Shown here: positions 26,068-34,511 of the stretch, in pieces
Position numbering within the stretch: position 1 is the first letter of the stretch
Layout: the number at the start of each line of letters is the position of its first letter
The notes under the pieces: model-generated
The model's input: only the letters and a program-made list of their open reading frames with translations
What the model was told of the DNA's origin: nothing
Databases searched by the model: none
Translations under genes and position numbers: made by a program
Assembly: GCF_022829345.1 (NCBI RefSeq)
Contig: NZ_JAKSXV010000087.1
Span: 1 to 64,000 of the forward strand
Source of the DNA: Methylobacterium sp. J-090
GTDB lineage: Bacteria; Pseudomonadota; Alphaproteobacteria; Rhizobiales; Beijerinckiaceae
Direction: 5' to 3'
Length of the DNA: 64,000 nt

Positions 26068-27704
26068 TCCGCATCCAGGGGGGACGGGTCGTCGATCCGA
26101 CGGCCGGACGCGACGCCGTCGGCGATGTCTGGATCGAGAACGGGCGGGTCGTCGCCGCCTCCGAGCGTGCGCCTGACCAGACCATCGACGCCACGGGCTG
26201 CGTGGTCATGGCCGGCGGCGTCGAGGTCCATTCGCACATCGCCGGCGGTAACGTGGTGATGAGCCGCCTGCTCCTGCCGGAGCTCTACACCAGCGAGGCG
26301 GCGCCCGAGGGCCATCCCTTCGCGCATGCCGGCGGGTCGGCCGCCTGGATCGGCGCGAACTACGCCCGGATGGGCTACACCATCGCCGTCGAGCCGGCGA
26401 TGCCGCCGGCCAGCGCCCTCGCGACCCAGCTCGAACTCGCCGACATCCCGCTGCTCGATCGCGGCGCGCTGACGGTGATGGGCAACGACGACCACCTGCT
26501 CCAGCTCCTGCGCCAGCGCGAGGGCAAGGCGGCGGTGCGCGACCTCGTCGCCCTCGCGGTCGCCACCTCCCGCGGGCTCGGCGTCAAGTGCATCAACGCG
26601 GGCGGCGCCTCGGCCTTCAAGGACGGGATGCTCAAGCTCAGCCTCGACGAGGAGATCCCCGTCTACGGCCTGTCCACCCGCAAGATCATGACCGCGCTGC
26701 TCGACGCGGTCGAGGAGATCGGCGTGCCGCACCCGCTGCACGTCCATTGCAACAACCTCGGCATTCCGGGCGCCGACGCGTCCTTCGTCGATACCCTCGA
26801 GGCGGCCGAGGGCCGGCGCATCCACTTCGCCCATGCCCAGTTCTACGCCTACGGCGTCACCGACCCGGAGAACTCGGCCACGGGCGGCTTCCGCTCGGCG
26901 GCCGAGCGCATCACGGAGGCGATGGAGAAGCACCCCAACGCCACCTTCGATGTCGGCCAGGTCGCCTTCGGCCAGACGGTGACCATCTCGCTCGACATCC
27001 TGCGCCAGTTCGCGGGCCGCAAGGGCGCCAATCCGAAGAAGTGGATCCTCACCGCCGGCGACGCGGAAGGCGGCGGCGTGGTGCCGTTCCTCTACAAGCC
27101 GCGCGGCGCCGTGAGCTCGCTGCAATGGGCCATCGGCCTCGAACTCATGCTGCTCTCGAAGGAGCCGGAGCGCACGATCCTGACGACGGACCACCCCAAT
27201 GGCGGACCGTTCACGGATTACCCGCACATCATTCACCTGCTGATGGACAAGGAGAAGCGCGACCGCGAGATCGCCGGCCTCCACAAGGTCATCGGCGAGC
27301 GCTCGGGCCTCTGCGCCATTGAGCGCGAGTACAGCTTCTCGGAGATCGCCCAGCTCACCCGCTCTGGGCCGGCGAAGCTCCTGGGGCTCGCGGATCGCGG
27401 CCACCTGCGCGCGGGCGCACGGGCCGACGTCGCCATCTACCGCGACGACCGGGACCGCACCGCCATGTTCGCCCGGGCCAAACGCGTGCTCAAGGACGGC
27501 GTCACCATCGTCGAGGACGGCGAGGTCGTGACCTGGACCTCCGGGCGCACCCTCGAACTTAACGTCGAGTCCGACAAGGCCATGGTCGCGCGCTCGGAGA
27601 CCTACCTGCAGGACCGGTTCGGCGCGGGCTTGAGCAGCTTCGAAGTGCCGGACGAGGCCTTCCCGAAGGCGGACGTGTTCGAGGAGGTCGCATGTCGGGC
27701 TTGA
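26061..27704 (+). CDS. fhcA: Formyltransferase/hydrolase complex subunit A (formylmethylofuran hydrolase)
   Basis: A 547 aa amidohydrolase-type subunit. It hydrolyses formyl-methylofuran to formate. Metal-binding motifs are EVHSHIAGG (residues about 54-62), LHVHCNN, HFAHAQFYAYG and TTDHPNGGPF. The opening MLIRIQGGRVVDPTAGRDAV is typical of FwdA/FhcA. The gene overlaps fhcB by 7 nt. Just after its stop lies an 18-bp tandem duplication before fhcD. It acts in the cytoplasm with B, C and D as one complex. Confidence 0.97.
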   Translation: MLIRIQGGRVVDPTAGRDAVGDVWIENGRVVAASERAPDQTIDATGCVVMAGGVEVHSHIAGGNVVMSRLLLPELYTSEAAPEGHPFAHAGGSAAWIGANYARMGYTIAVEPAMPPASALATQLELADIPLLDRGALTVMGNDDHLLQLLRQREGKAAVRDLVALAVATSRGLGVKCINAGGASAFKDGMLKLSLDEEIPVYGLSTRKIMTALLDAVEEIGVPHPLHVHCNNLGIPGADASFVDTLEAAEGRRIHFAHAQFYAYGVTDPENSATGGFRSAAERITEAMEKHPNATFDVGQVAFGQTVTISLDILRQFAGRKGANPKKWILTAGDAEGGGVVPFLYKPRGAVSSLQWAIGLELMLLSKEPERTILTTDHPNGGPFTDYPHIIHLLMDKEKRDREIAGLHKVIGERSGLCAIEREYSFSEIAQLTRSGPAKLLGLADRGHLRAGARADVAIYRDDRDRTAMFARAKRVLKDGVTIVEDGEVVTWTSGRTLELNVESDKAMVARSETYLQDRFGAGLSSFEVPDEAFPKADVFEEVACRA

Positions 27705-27726
27705 AGGACATGTCGGGTTTGAAGGG
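27691..27726 (+). repeat. 18-bp tandem duplication across the fhcA stop
   Basis: Two adjacent copies (27691-27708 and 27709-27726) of CATGTCGGGYTTGAAGGR differ at two positions. The first holds the fhcA stop codon. Each copy brings a GAAGG word that could act as a ribosome binding site. Confidence 0.8.
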
Positions 27727-27755
27727 TGGGCGTTGCGTGAGGACCGGTGGCTGAC

Positions 27756-28712
27756 ATGGCGGAACTCACCCTCAACGGAATCCCGGTGATCGACACCTTC
27801 GCCGAGGCGTTCGACGTCGCCGGCACGGCGATCATCATCACCAACGACACGGCGAAATGGGCGATGATCGCCGCCGTCACCATGACGGGGTTCGCGACCT
27901 CGGTCATCGGCTGCGGCGCCGAGGCCGGCATCGATTGCGAGCTGTCGCCCGAGGAGACCCCGGACGGTCGCCCCGGCGTGCGCGTCCTGCTGTTCGGGTT
28001 CGAGCCCAACGGCCTGAAGGACCAGCTCCTCAAGCGCGTCGGCCAGTGCATCCTCACCTGCCCCGGCACCGCCTGCTACGCCGGTGTGGACGGCCCCACG
28101 AAGATCAAGCTCGGCGGGGCCATCCGCTACTTCGGCGACGGCTTCGCCGTGGCGAAACGCCTGACCGATCCGGTGAGCGGCAAGGCGCGCCGCTACTGGC
28201 GCATCCCGGTCATGGACGGCGAGTTCCTGTGCGAGGACTTCGTCCGCGCCGTGGACGGGGCGGTGGGCGGCGGCAACCTGCTGTTCCTCGGCCGCAACCA
28301 CGCCGAGACCCTGAAGGTCGCCGAGATCGCCGTCGACGCCGCCCGCACGGTCTCGGGCGCGATCCTGCCCTTCCCCGGCGGCATCGTCCGCTCGGGCTCG
28401 AAGGTGGGGGCGCGCACCAAGGGCATGATGGCGTCGACCAACGACGCCTATTGTCCGACCCTGAAAGGCCGCGCCGGCACCGAACTGTCGGCGGAGGTCG
28501 GCGTCGTCCTGGAGATCGTCATCGACGCCCTGACCTCGCACGGGGTCGCCGAATCCATGCGCGCGGCGCTGCATGCGGCCACCGAGGCCGGTGCGGCCCA
28601 CGGGCTCGTGGCGGTCACCGCGGGCAATTACGGCGGCAATCTCGGCCGCCACCATTATCACCTGAAGGACCTGCTCTCATCGGGGCCGGTGAGCGAGGCT
28701 GGAGCGGCATGA
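27756..28712 (+). CDS. fhcD: Formylmethylofuran:H4MPT formyltransferase, Fhc subunit D
   Basis: A 318 aa formyltransferase (Ftr family) that moves the formyl group from formyl-H4MPT to methylofuran. The opening AELTLNGIPVIDTFAEAFDV and the core KLGGAIRYFGDGF are family-typical. ATG 27756 is chosen by alignment; a GTG at 27747 is also possible. Its stop overlaps the ATG of fhcC (ATGA). As part of the complex it works with FhcA to make formate. Confidence 0.96.
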   Translation: MAELTLNGIPVIDTFAEAFDVAGTAIIITNDTAKWAMIAAVTMTGFATSVIGCGAEAGIDCELSPEETPDGRPGVRVLLFGFEPNGLKDQLLKRVGQCILTCPGTACYAGVDGPTKIKLGGAIRYFGDGFAVAKRLTDPVSGKARRYWRIPVMDGEFLCEDFVRAVDGAVGGGNLLFLGRNHAETLKVAEIAVDAARTVSGAILPFPGGIVRSGSKVGARTKGMMASTNDAYCPTLKGRAGTELSAEVGVVLEIVIDALTSHGVAESMRAALHAATEAGAAHGLVAVTAGNYGGNLGRHHYHLKDLLSSGPVSEAGAA

Positions 28713-29506
28713 GCACCCTCACCCTGCGCCAGGAGCCGCCGGAGCGGCTCGACTTCCTGCACGTCACCCCACTGTCGCTCAGCGGCCTCAGCGAGGCCGA
28801 GGCGGCCAGACTCCCCGTCGGCACCAGCCGCCGCGGCCTGACCCTAGGCGATTGCTTCACCATCGCCCTCGATAAATCCGAAGACCTCGTCATCGAGGGC
28901 GGGTCGTCGCGCCTCGACCGGGTCGGCGCGTCGCTGGACGGCGGCACTATCCGCGTCGTCGGCGATGTCGGCCAGCGCCTCGGCGCCGGCATGCGCAGCG
29001 GCAGCGTCACGGTCACGGGCTCGGCCGGCCCGTTCGCGGCCTCGGGCGCCACCGGCGGCACCATCACCATCGAGGGCGATGCCGGCGATCACGCCGGCGG
29101 AGCGGTCTACGCCGCCAAGGCCGGCCTCGACGGCGCGACCCTGATCATCAAGGGCGCGGCCGGCGACCACCTCGGCGACCGCATGCGGCGCGGCCTCATC
29201 CTCGTCGGCACGGCGGGGGCGCATGCGGGGTCGCGGATGATCGCCGGCACCATCGCGGCCGGGTCGGTGGGCGACCATCCGGGCTTCGGCATGCGGCGTG
29301 GCACCCTCCTCACCGGCGGCGTCGGCACCCTGACCCCGAGCTTCGTCGCGACCGGCACCCACGACCTCGTGTTCCTGCGCCTCCTCGCCCGGTCGCTCCG
29401 TCCCCTGAGCCCGGCCCATGCCGACCTCGCCGCCGGCGCGCTCACCCGCTACTCGGGCGACCTCGCGACCCTCGGCAAGGGCGAGTTGTGGGTGTCGGCG
29501 GCCTGA
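28709..29506 (+). CDS. fhcC: Formyltransferase/hydrolase complex subunit C
   Basis: A 265 aa protein resembling FwdC and the C-terminal domain of glutamate synthase. It is a right-handed beta-helix made of repeated glycine-spaced turns (GDVGQRLGAGMRSGSVTVTG, GDAGDHAGGAVYAA, GAAGDHLGDRMRRGLILVG, and so on, roughly residues 75-210). It is the structural subunit of the Fhc complex. It overlaps fhcD by 4 nt and is the last gene of the operon. A toxin-antitoxin pair follows on the other strand. Confidence 0.96.
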   Translation: MSTLTLRQEPPERLDFLHVTPLSLSGLSEAEAARLPVGTSRRGLTLGDCFTIALDKSEDLVIEGGSSRLDRVGASLDGGTIRVVGDVGQRLGAGMRSGSVTVTGSAGPFAASGATGGTITIEGDAGDHAGGAVYAAKAGLDGATLIIKGAAGDHLGDRMRRGLILVGTAGAHAGSRMIAGTIAAGSVGDHPGFGMRRGTLLTGGVGTLTPSFVATGTHDLVFLRLLARSLRPLSPAHADLAAGALTRYSGDLATLGKGELWVSAA

Positions 29507-29513
29507 TTACGGA

Positions 29514-29834
29514 TCAGGCGGCGTCACGGGCCAGGGGGGTAATGCGGTCGAGGTCAGGTCCGATCGCGCGCTCCAGCGTTTCCAGCTCGAAACGCTTCTG
29601 GAGATTGAGCCAGAACCCGGCCGTGGTTCCGAAATAGCGCCCTAGACGCAAGGCGGTGTCCGTCGTCAGCCCGATGTCCTCGGACGCTACGCGCTCGATG
29701 CGCGTGCGTGGCACACCGCAGGCCCGTGCCACGGCACCGGCCGTCAAACCCAACGGAATGAGGAACTCCTCCCGGAGAACCTCACCGGGGTGAAGGGGGG
29801 GGAGAATTTCTTCCGTCGCAAGCACGATGCTCAT
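29514..29834 (-). CDS. higA: HigA-type antitoxin
   Basis: A 106 aa helix-turn-helix antitoxin of the HigA/VapI group: PPLHPGEVLREEFLIPLGL, the HTH region AGAVARACGVPRTRIERV, and the closing TDTALRLGRYFGTTAGFWLNLQ. It neutralises the HigB toxin and represses the operon. ATG 29834 is chosen because GAAGAG precedes it; a GTG at 29873 directly after the higB stop is the alternative. In higBA loci the antitoxin gene follows the toxin gene, as here. It is convergent with fhcC, 7 bp away. Confidence 0.9.
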   Translation of the reverse strand: MSIVLATEEILPPLHPGEVLREEFLIPLGLTAGAVARACGVPRTRIERVASEDIGLTTDTALRLGRYFGTTAGFWLNLQKRFELETLERAIGPDLDRITPLARDAA

Positions 29835-29873
29835 CGCTCTTCGAGCCCCAATCCGCTGGCGAATGCCAGACAC

Positions 29874-30158
29874 TCAGTGATAGTCCGTGATCTCGACCTG
29901 TTCGACGCCGGTATCGGTCCAAACGAAGCAGACGCGGTATTGATTGTTGATCCGGATGGCGTGCTGTCCCGCCCGGTCCTTGAGCAGCGGATGGAGTCGG
30001 TTGCCGGGCGGCTCCTTCAGATCGTTCAAGGCGTCAGCGGCCGCGATCATCCCCAGCTTGCGCCGCGCGACGGACATGATCGACGTCGGAAGGTCCTTGG
30101 GCGTCTTGCCCTCGAAGACCGCCTTCGTCGCCGCGTTCGCGAAGCTCCTGATCGCCAC
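29874..30158 (-). CDS. higB: HigB-type toxin (RelE/ParE superfamily mRNA interferase)
   Basis: A 94 aa protein with the HigB layout: AIRSFANAATKAVFEGKT at the start, NRLHPLLKDRAGQHAIRINN in the centre and VEQVEITDYH at the end (usually D-Y-H). HigB toxins cleave mRNA on the ribosome. The start is a GTG at 30158, selected by family alignment. The upstream palindrome at 30183-30203 is a probable operator. The toxin residues look intact, so the pair may be functional. Confidence 0.88.
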   Translation of the reverse strand: MAIRSFANAATKAVFEGKTPKDLPTSIMSVARRKLGMIAAADALNDLKEPPGNRLHPLLKDRAGQHAIRINNQYRVCFVWTDTGVEQVEITDYH

Positions 30159-30182
30159 GTCTGATCTCGATCCCCATCGGTC

Positions 30183-30203
30183 CTGTATCTCTGGGTGATA
30201 CAG
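30183..30203. promoter_or_regulatory. higBA operator palindrome
   Basis: A perfect inverted repeat CTGTATC-7nt-GATACAG (30183-30189, 30197-30203), 25 bp before the higB start. A third half-site TGTATC lies at 30221. The layout fits autoregulation by HigA. Confidence 0.7.
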
Positions 30204-30382
30204 ATTTGTCAACCTGACCGTGTATCGACGGAGTCGCGACACGCGCGAAGTGGGTTGCTCACCGGGAGGCGACGAATTGCACAATTGTCCCGGTTCTGCC
30301 GGATCGAGAGAGTGATCCGACCAGGAATGTCGCATCATCTTGCGCGTCCGCAGTTTTTCCCCGTCATCCACAGGCTCGGCCG

Positions 30383-30589
30383 ATGCTCATCCTGCTCTCG
30401 ATCTGTCTCCTGTCCGAGCCGACGCAATGCCGCGAGGACAAGATCGATCTCTCGTTCGAGGCCCGCAGCCCGACCGTGTGCCTGCGCAACTCCCAGAGCG
30501 CCCTCGCCAAGTGGCAAGCCGAGCATCCCGAGTGGCACGTGAGCCGCTGGCGTTGCGCCGTGCGGGGCTCCGTTCCGCGCGATCTGTGA
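30383..30589 (+). CDS. Small exported protein with two cysteines, unknown
   Basis: A 68 aa protein with a short hydrophobic leader (MLILLSICLLSEPTQC), then CREDKIDLSFEARSPTVC and WQAEHPEWHVSRWRCAV. The ending HPEW-x-V-x-R-W-x-C resembles small hypothetical proteins I have seen in Rhizobiales, where it is always near the C-terminus. The three later cysteines may pair in the periplasm. The function is unknown. It stands alone before the sensor kinase gene. Confidence 0.6.
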   Translation: MLILLSICLLSEPTQCREDKIDLSFEARSPTVCLRNSQSALAKWQAEHPEWHVSRWRCAVRGSVPRDL

Positions 30590-30720
30590 TCGCGTCTCCG
30601 CCTTCCAGGCCCCTGCACTTGCGAAAACTGGTCTCCTGCGCCTAGACATCCCTCACGCGCGACGATGATCTGCGGGTCATCTGTCGTGGTCGGGAGGAAG
30701 CAGCAAAAATTGGCCGGACA

Positions 30721-32355
30721 ATGCGCTCGCTGAAGGTTCGGTTCGCCCTGCTCCTCGGCAGCACCGCCCTGCTCGTGGTCCTGGCGGCCCTCGGCGTGCT
30801 CGGATCGATCGGGGCCGCCGAGCGGACCATCGACCGGACGCTGGCGGCGCAGGGGCGCCTCGAACTCCTCGTCGAGCTGTCGGGCCGCATGACCCAGTAC
30901 GGCCTCGCCGCCCTGGAGGCGGTGAGCAACCCGGACGCGCAGCCGGAAGGCCTGTCGGTGGCCCGCACCAACGTCGATCGGGCCCTGGTCGCCGTGGACG
31001 AGGCCCTGGGGCGCAGCATCGCGGGCAGCGACGATCCCCTCGACCGGACGCAGTACGCCGCCCGCGCGCGTCCCCTGGCGCAGCTGCGCTCGGCCCGCGC
31101 CGTCCTCGACCGGCAGGTCGCCCAGGTCCTGCGCCGCTCCGAGGACGAGCAGCGCCGGAACGCGATCCGCGGCGCCCTCAACGGCTTCGGCGCCATGACC
31201 GGGCAGCCCCTCTCCTTCCTCATCGAGGTCGAGCGCCGCTCGATGATCGCCGGGTCGGACGCCGCGCGCGACCTGTCGGCGACCCTGCGGGTGGCCTCCC
31301 TGGCGGCGGTGGCGGCGGCGCTCGCCATCGTGTTCGGGCTCTACCGGGCGGTGACGCGCCCGACGCTCGCCCGCATCGCGGCGGTGCGTCAGGCCGCAGG
31401 CGCCGTCGGCCGGGGCGAGCTCGACACCCGCCTCTCCGTGGCGACGCGGGACGAACTCGGCCTGCTGGTCGCGAACTTCAACCGCATGGCGGCGCGGCTG
31501 GCCCGGCGCGAGGGGCGGCTCGCCGCCGACCGGGCCGCCCTGGAGGATACGGTGGCGGCCCGCACCACGGACCTGCGCGCCGCCAACGCGCGCCTGGAGG
31601 CGGTGGACCGGTCGCGTCGGCGGTTCTTCGCCGATGTCAGCCACGAACTGCGCACGCCGCTGACCGTGATCCTCGGCGAATGCGACATCGCCGCCCGTTC
31701 GGCCGGGCGCCCCGGAGCCGACTTCGCCCCGGTCTTCGCCACCATCCGCAAGCGGTCGCTCCGCCTCCAGCGCCGGGTCGAGGATCTGCTCCGGGTCGCC
31801 CGCTCCGAATCCGGGCAGATCGAACTCGACCGGCGGCCCGTCCTCGCCTCGGTCATCCTCACGGACGCCGTCGACGGCATGGCCTCGGAGGCCGCCCGCC
31901 GCCGCGTGAGCCTCGTCCTCGAACCCATCGGTTCGGACGCGACCCTGCTGGCTGACCGGGAATGGCTGCGGCAGGTTCTGGAGAGCCTCGTCGACAACGC
32001 CCTGCGGCACGCGAGCGGCCTCACCCGCGTCACCCTCGCCCTCGCGGTCGGCCCGGGCGGCCCGGCGACCGTCACCGTCACGGATGACGGCCCCGGTTTT
32101 CCGCAGACCGGCGAGGCCCTGTTCGAGCGCTTCCGCCGCGAGAGCCCGTCCGGCGAGACCGGGTTCGGCATCGGCCTAGCCCTGGCGCGCTGGGTCGTTG
32201 AGCGGCATGATGGCACGATCCGCTTGGGGGCCGGGCCTCAGGATCGGGGGGCGCAGGTCGCCCTCGCACTTCCCGTGGCACTTCCCGTGGCACTTGCCGC
32301 CGACGACGACGCGGCGTCGGCCTCCCACCGGATTGAGAAGGAAACCACGGCATGA
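30721..32355 (+). CDS. mxbD: Sensor histidine kinase, probable MxbD
   Basis: A 544 aa membrane kinase with TM1 at about 10-30, a periplasmic loop of about 150 aa, TM2 at about 190-210, a HAMP region, HisKA with H308 (ADVSHELRTPLTVILGE), and HATPase boxes ESLVDNALRHA, DDGPGFP and GIGLALARWVV. The C-terminal tail has a short duplicated LPVA. Its stop overlaps the regulator ATG. In M. extorquens, mxbDM is a two-component pair encoded beside the pqq genes and needed for methanol dehydrogenase expression. Position and composition support that assignment, though not by alignment. Confidence 0.8.
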   Translation: MRSLKVRFALLLGSTALLVVLAALGVLGSIGAAERTIDRTLAAQGRLELLVELSGRMTQYGLAALEAVSNPDAQPEGLSVARTNVDRALVAVDEALGRSIAGSDDPLDRTQYAARARPLAQLRSARAVLDRQVAQVLRRSEDEQRRNAIRGALNGFGAMTGQPLSFLIEVERRSMIAGSDAARDLSATLRVASLAAVAAALAIVFGLYRAVTRPTLARIAAVRQAAGAVGRGELDTRLSVATRDELGLLVANFNRMAARLARREGRLAADRAALEDTVAARTTDLRAANARLEAVDRSRRRFFADVSHELRTPLTVILGECDIAARSAGRPGADFAPVFATIRKRSLRLQRRVEDLLRVARSESGQIELDRRPVLASVILTDAVDGMASEAARRRVSLVLEPIGSDATLLADREWLRQVLESLVDNALRHASGLTRVTLALAVGPGGPATVTVTDDGPGFPQTGEALFERFRRESPSGETGFGIGLALARWVVERHDGTIRLGAGPQDRGAQVALALPVALPVALAADDDAASASHRIEKETTA

Positions 32356-33056
32356 CCCGGGTCTTGATCGTCGAGGATGACAGCGACATCCGCGCCATGC
32401 TCGCGCGGGGCCTCGAGGCGGAGGGGTTCTCCGTAGGGGTCGCCGGCTGCGTCGACGACGCGCTCATCGCCGCGCGCGATTCTGCACCGGAAGCCGTCGT
32501 CCTCGACATCACCCTGCCGGACGGCTCGGGCCACGATGTCTGCCGGTCGCTCCGCGAGGGCGGCTATCCCGGCCCGATCCTGTTCCTCTCGGCCCGGGAC
32601 GAGGTCCGCGACCGTGCCGAGGGCCTCGCCCTCGGGGCCGACGACTACATCGTCAAGCCGTTCGTGTTCGACGAGCTCCTGGCCCGCCTGCAGACGCACC
32701 TCCTGCGCCGCAAGGAATCCGACGAGCCTCGCACCATCGTCACGGCCGGCCGCCTCGTCCTCGATCTCAACATCCGCCAGGTCGGGTTCGCCGATGCGAC
32801 GGCGCGCCTCACCCCGCGCGAGGCCGAGCTGCTGGCGCTGCTCATGGACAAGGCCAACCAGCCGGTGTCGCGCGGCGACATCTTCGACAAGCTCTGGGCC
32901 GGCCAGGGCGGCCTGTCGCTGAATGTCGTCGATGTCTACGTGGGTTACCTGCGCACCAAGCTGTCGGACTTCGTCCGTCTGGGCGGCCCGGTCATCGTCA
33001 CCGTGCGCGGACGCGGCTTCATGCTCGACCTCAAGGGCCAGGATTTCCGGCACTGA
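32352..33056 (+). CDS. mxbM: OmpR-type response regulator, probable MxbM
   Basis: A 234 aa regulator: receiver domain with phosphoacceptor D52 (VVLDITLPDGSG), conserved Lys in YIVKPF, and a C-terminal winged helix (LTPREAELLALLMD ... VDVYVGYLRTKL ... TVRGRGFML). It starts within the kinase stop (ATGA). Only 184 bp separate it from pqqA on the same strand, so it may regulate pqq and the methanol dehydrogenase genes. In M. extorquens the MxbM regulator is required for mxa expression, and its place next to pqqA agrees. Confidence 0.85.
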   Translation: MTRVLIVEDDSDIRAMLARGLEAEGFSVGVAGCVDDALIAARDSAPEAVVLDITLPDGSGHDVCRSLREGGYPGPILFLSARDEVRDRAEGLALGADDYIVKPFVFDELLARLQTHLLRRKESDEPRTIVTAGRLVLDLNIRQVGFADATARLTPREAELLALLMDKANQPVSRGDIFDKLWAGQGGLSLNVVDVYVGYLRTKLSDFVRLGGPVIVTVRGRGFMLDLKGQDFRH

Positions 33057-33240
33057 GGCCGATCGAGCTTAAGCGCTTTCTGAGAGGATGGCGGGACGAA
33101 CCGGCAATTTAAAGCTTGAAGTCGACGGCGGAATTGTCGATATAGCTCCCGCGACAGAAACCACTGCGCCGTCAGTGTCTTACGATCCTCTTAAGGTGGT
33201 TCGGGGCGCTGCTGTTCAAAAGAAACTCTGGAGAAACACC

Positions 33241-33330
33241 ATGACCTGGGCTGCCCCCGTCGTTTCCGAGATCTGCGTTGGCATGGAAGTCACGAGCTAC
33301 GAGTCGGCTGAGATCGATACCTTCAACTGA
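33241..33330 (+). CDS. pqqA: PQQ precursor peptide PqqA
   Basis: A 29 aa peptide, MTWAAPVVSEICVGMEVTSY followed by ESAEIDTFN. E16 and Y20 are the residues that PqqE crosslinks to begin PQQ synthesis. CTGGAGAAACACC precedes the ATG. The longer open frame upstream (from 33,088) is a non-conserved extension. It leads the pqqA-B-CD-E cluster. Such short peptides are easily missed by gene finders. Confidence 0.97.
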   Translation: MTWAAPVVSEICVGMEVTSYESAEIDTFN

Positions 33331-33375
33331 GGTTGTCGGAGCGAGCCTGAGGAGCGGGACGGCGTCGGTTCAACC

Positions 33376-34275
33376 ATGCATGTCGTGATCCTCGGCTCCG
33401 CCGCGGGCGGCGGCCTTCCCCAGTGGAATTGCCGCTGCCCTATCTGCTCCCTCGCCCGCGAGGATTCCACCCGCGTCAGGCCGCGGACCCAGTCGAGCAT
33501 CGCCGTCTCCCCCGATGGGGAACGCTGGCTCCTGGTGAACGCCTCCCCCGATATCCGCCAGCAGCTGTTCGACAATCCCGTGCTGCATCCGCGCGAGGGC
33601 CTCCGCCACTCGCCGATCCACGCGGTGCTGCTGACCAACGGCGACGTCGACCACGTCGCCGGCCTGCTGACCCTGCGCGAGGGCCAGCCCTTCACCCTCT
33701 ACGCCACCGCCGGCATCCTCGATTCCGTCAACGCCAACCGGGTGTTCGACGTGATGGCCGAGGGCGTCGTCGGGCGCGAGCCCATCGCCCTCGATGCCGC
33801 GTTCGAGCCGGTGCCGGGGCTCTCCGTCACCTTGTTCTCCGTGCCCGGCAAGGTTCCCCTGTGGCTCGAGGGGAAGACCGTGGAACTCGGCGCCGAGACC
33901 GAGACCACCGTCGGGGCGATGATCGAGGCGAACGGCAAGCGTCTCGCCTACATCCCCGGCTGCGCCCGCGTCACCGACCGGCTCAAGGGGCAGATCAGCC
34001 GCGCCGATGCCCTGCTCTTCGACGGCACCGTCCTCCTCGACGACGACATGATCCGCGCCGGGGTCGGCACCAAGACCGGCTGGCGCATGGGCCACGTGCC
34101 GATGACCGGCGAGAATGGCTCCATCGCGGCTTTGGCCGACACCGAGATCGGCCGCCGCGTCTTCGTCCACATCAACAACACCAACCCGGTGCTGGTGGAG
34201 GATTCGCCCGAGCGCGCCTCCGTCGAGGCCGAGGGCTGGATCGTGGCCCATGACGGCCTGAGCCTGTCCCTCTGA
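33376..34275 (+). CDS. pqqB: PQQ biosynthesis protein PqqB
   Basis: A 299 aa metallo-beta-lactamase-fold protein; the opening MHVVILGSAAGGGLPQWNCR with the CRCPIC metal site is diagnostic. NASPDIRQQL and TNGDVDHVAGLL carry further fold motifs. PqqB is thought to hydroxylate the tyrosine of the crosslinked Glu-Tyr intermediate. Full length and intact. A 236-bp gap follows before pqqCD, containing tandem repeats. Confidence 0.97.
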   Translation: MHVVILGSAAGGGLPQWNCRCPICSLAREDSTRVRPRTQSSIAVSPDGERWLLVNASPDIRQQLFDNPVLHPREGLRHSPIHAVLLTNGDVDHVAGLLTLREGQPFTLYATAGILDSVNANRVFDVMAEGVVGREPIALDAAFEPVPGLSVTLFSVPGKVPLWLEGKTVELGAETETTVGAMIEANGKRLAYIPGCARVTDRLKGQISRADALLFDGTVLLDDDMIRAGVGTKTGWRMGHVPMTGENGSIAALADTEIGRRVFVHINNTNPVLVEDSPERASVEAEGWIVAHDGLSLSL

Positions 34276-34511
34276 CCCACCGCGGGATAGCGGGCCGCAC
34301 CCCTTGAAACGCGGGTCCCGCTGGCAATTTACTGCGCGAGTTGATATATGATGCGCAATATAATTGTGCTCATGGCGTCGTTGGCCTGACAGGCGCCGCG
34401 ACACCATCTACAAGAAGCGCCCAGGAAACGCAGACCTCCGAACGCAGACCTCCGAACGCAGACGTCGGAACCCAGACGTCGGAACGCCCACCGCCGGATC
34501 CGGACAACGCC
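34276..34511. promoter_or_regulatory. pqqB-pqqCD gap, possible internal promoter
   Basis: This 236 bp gap has an AT-rich patch at about 34,330-34,372 (GTTGATATATGATG is the clearest part), which could be a promoter for pqqCD-E, followed by four tandem 14-bp repeats. No gene is present. PQQ genes in other species are often separately regulated between pqqA-B and pqqC-E, but that is not proven here. Confidence 0.4.
34428..34483 (+). repeat. Four tandem 14-bp repeats upstream of pqqCD
   Basis: Four head-to-tail copies of ACGCAGACSTCSGA (34428-34441, 34442-34455, 34456-34469, 34470-34483). The first two copies are identical, and the last two share GACGTCGGA. They end 28 bp before the pqqCD start. 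Confidence 0.9.

Noticed and set aside
34428..34483. CRISPR array
   Set aside because: The four 14-bp units are directly adjacent without spacers, and no cas genes are present in the window.
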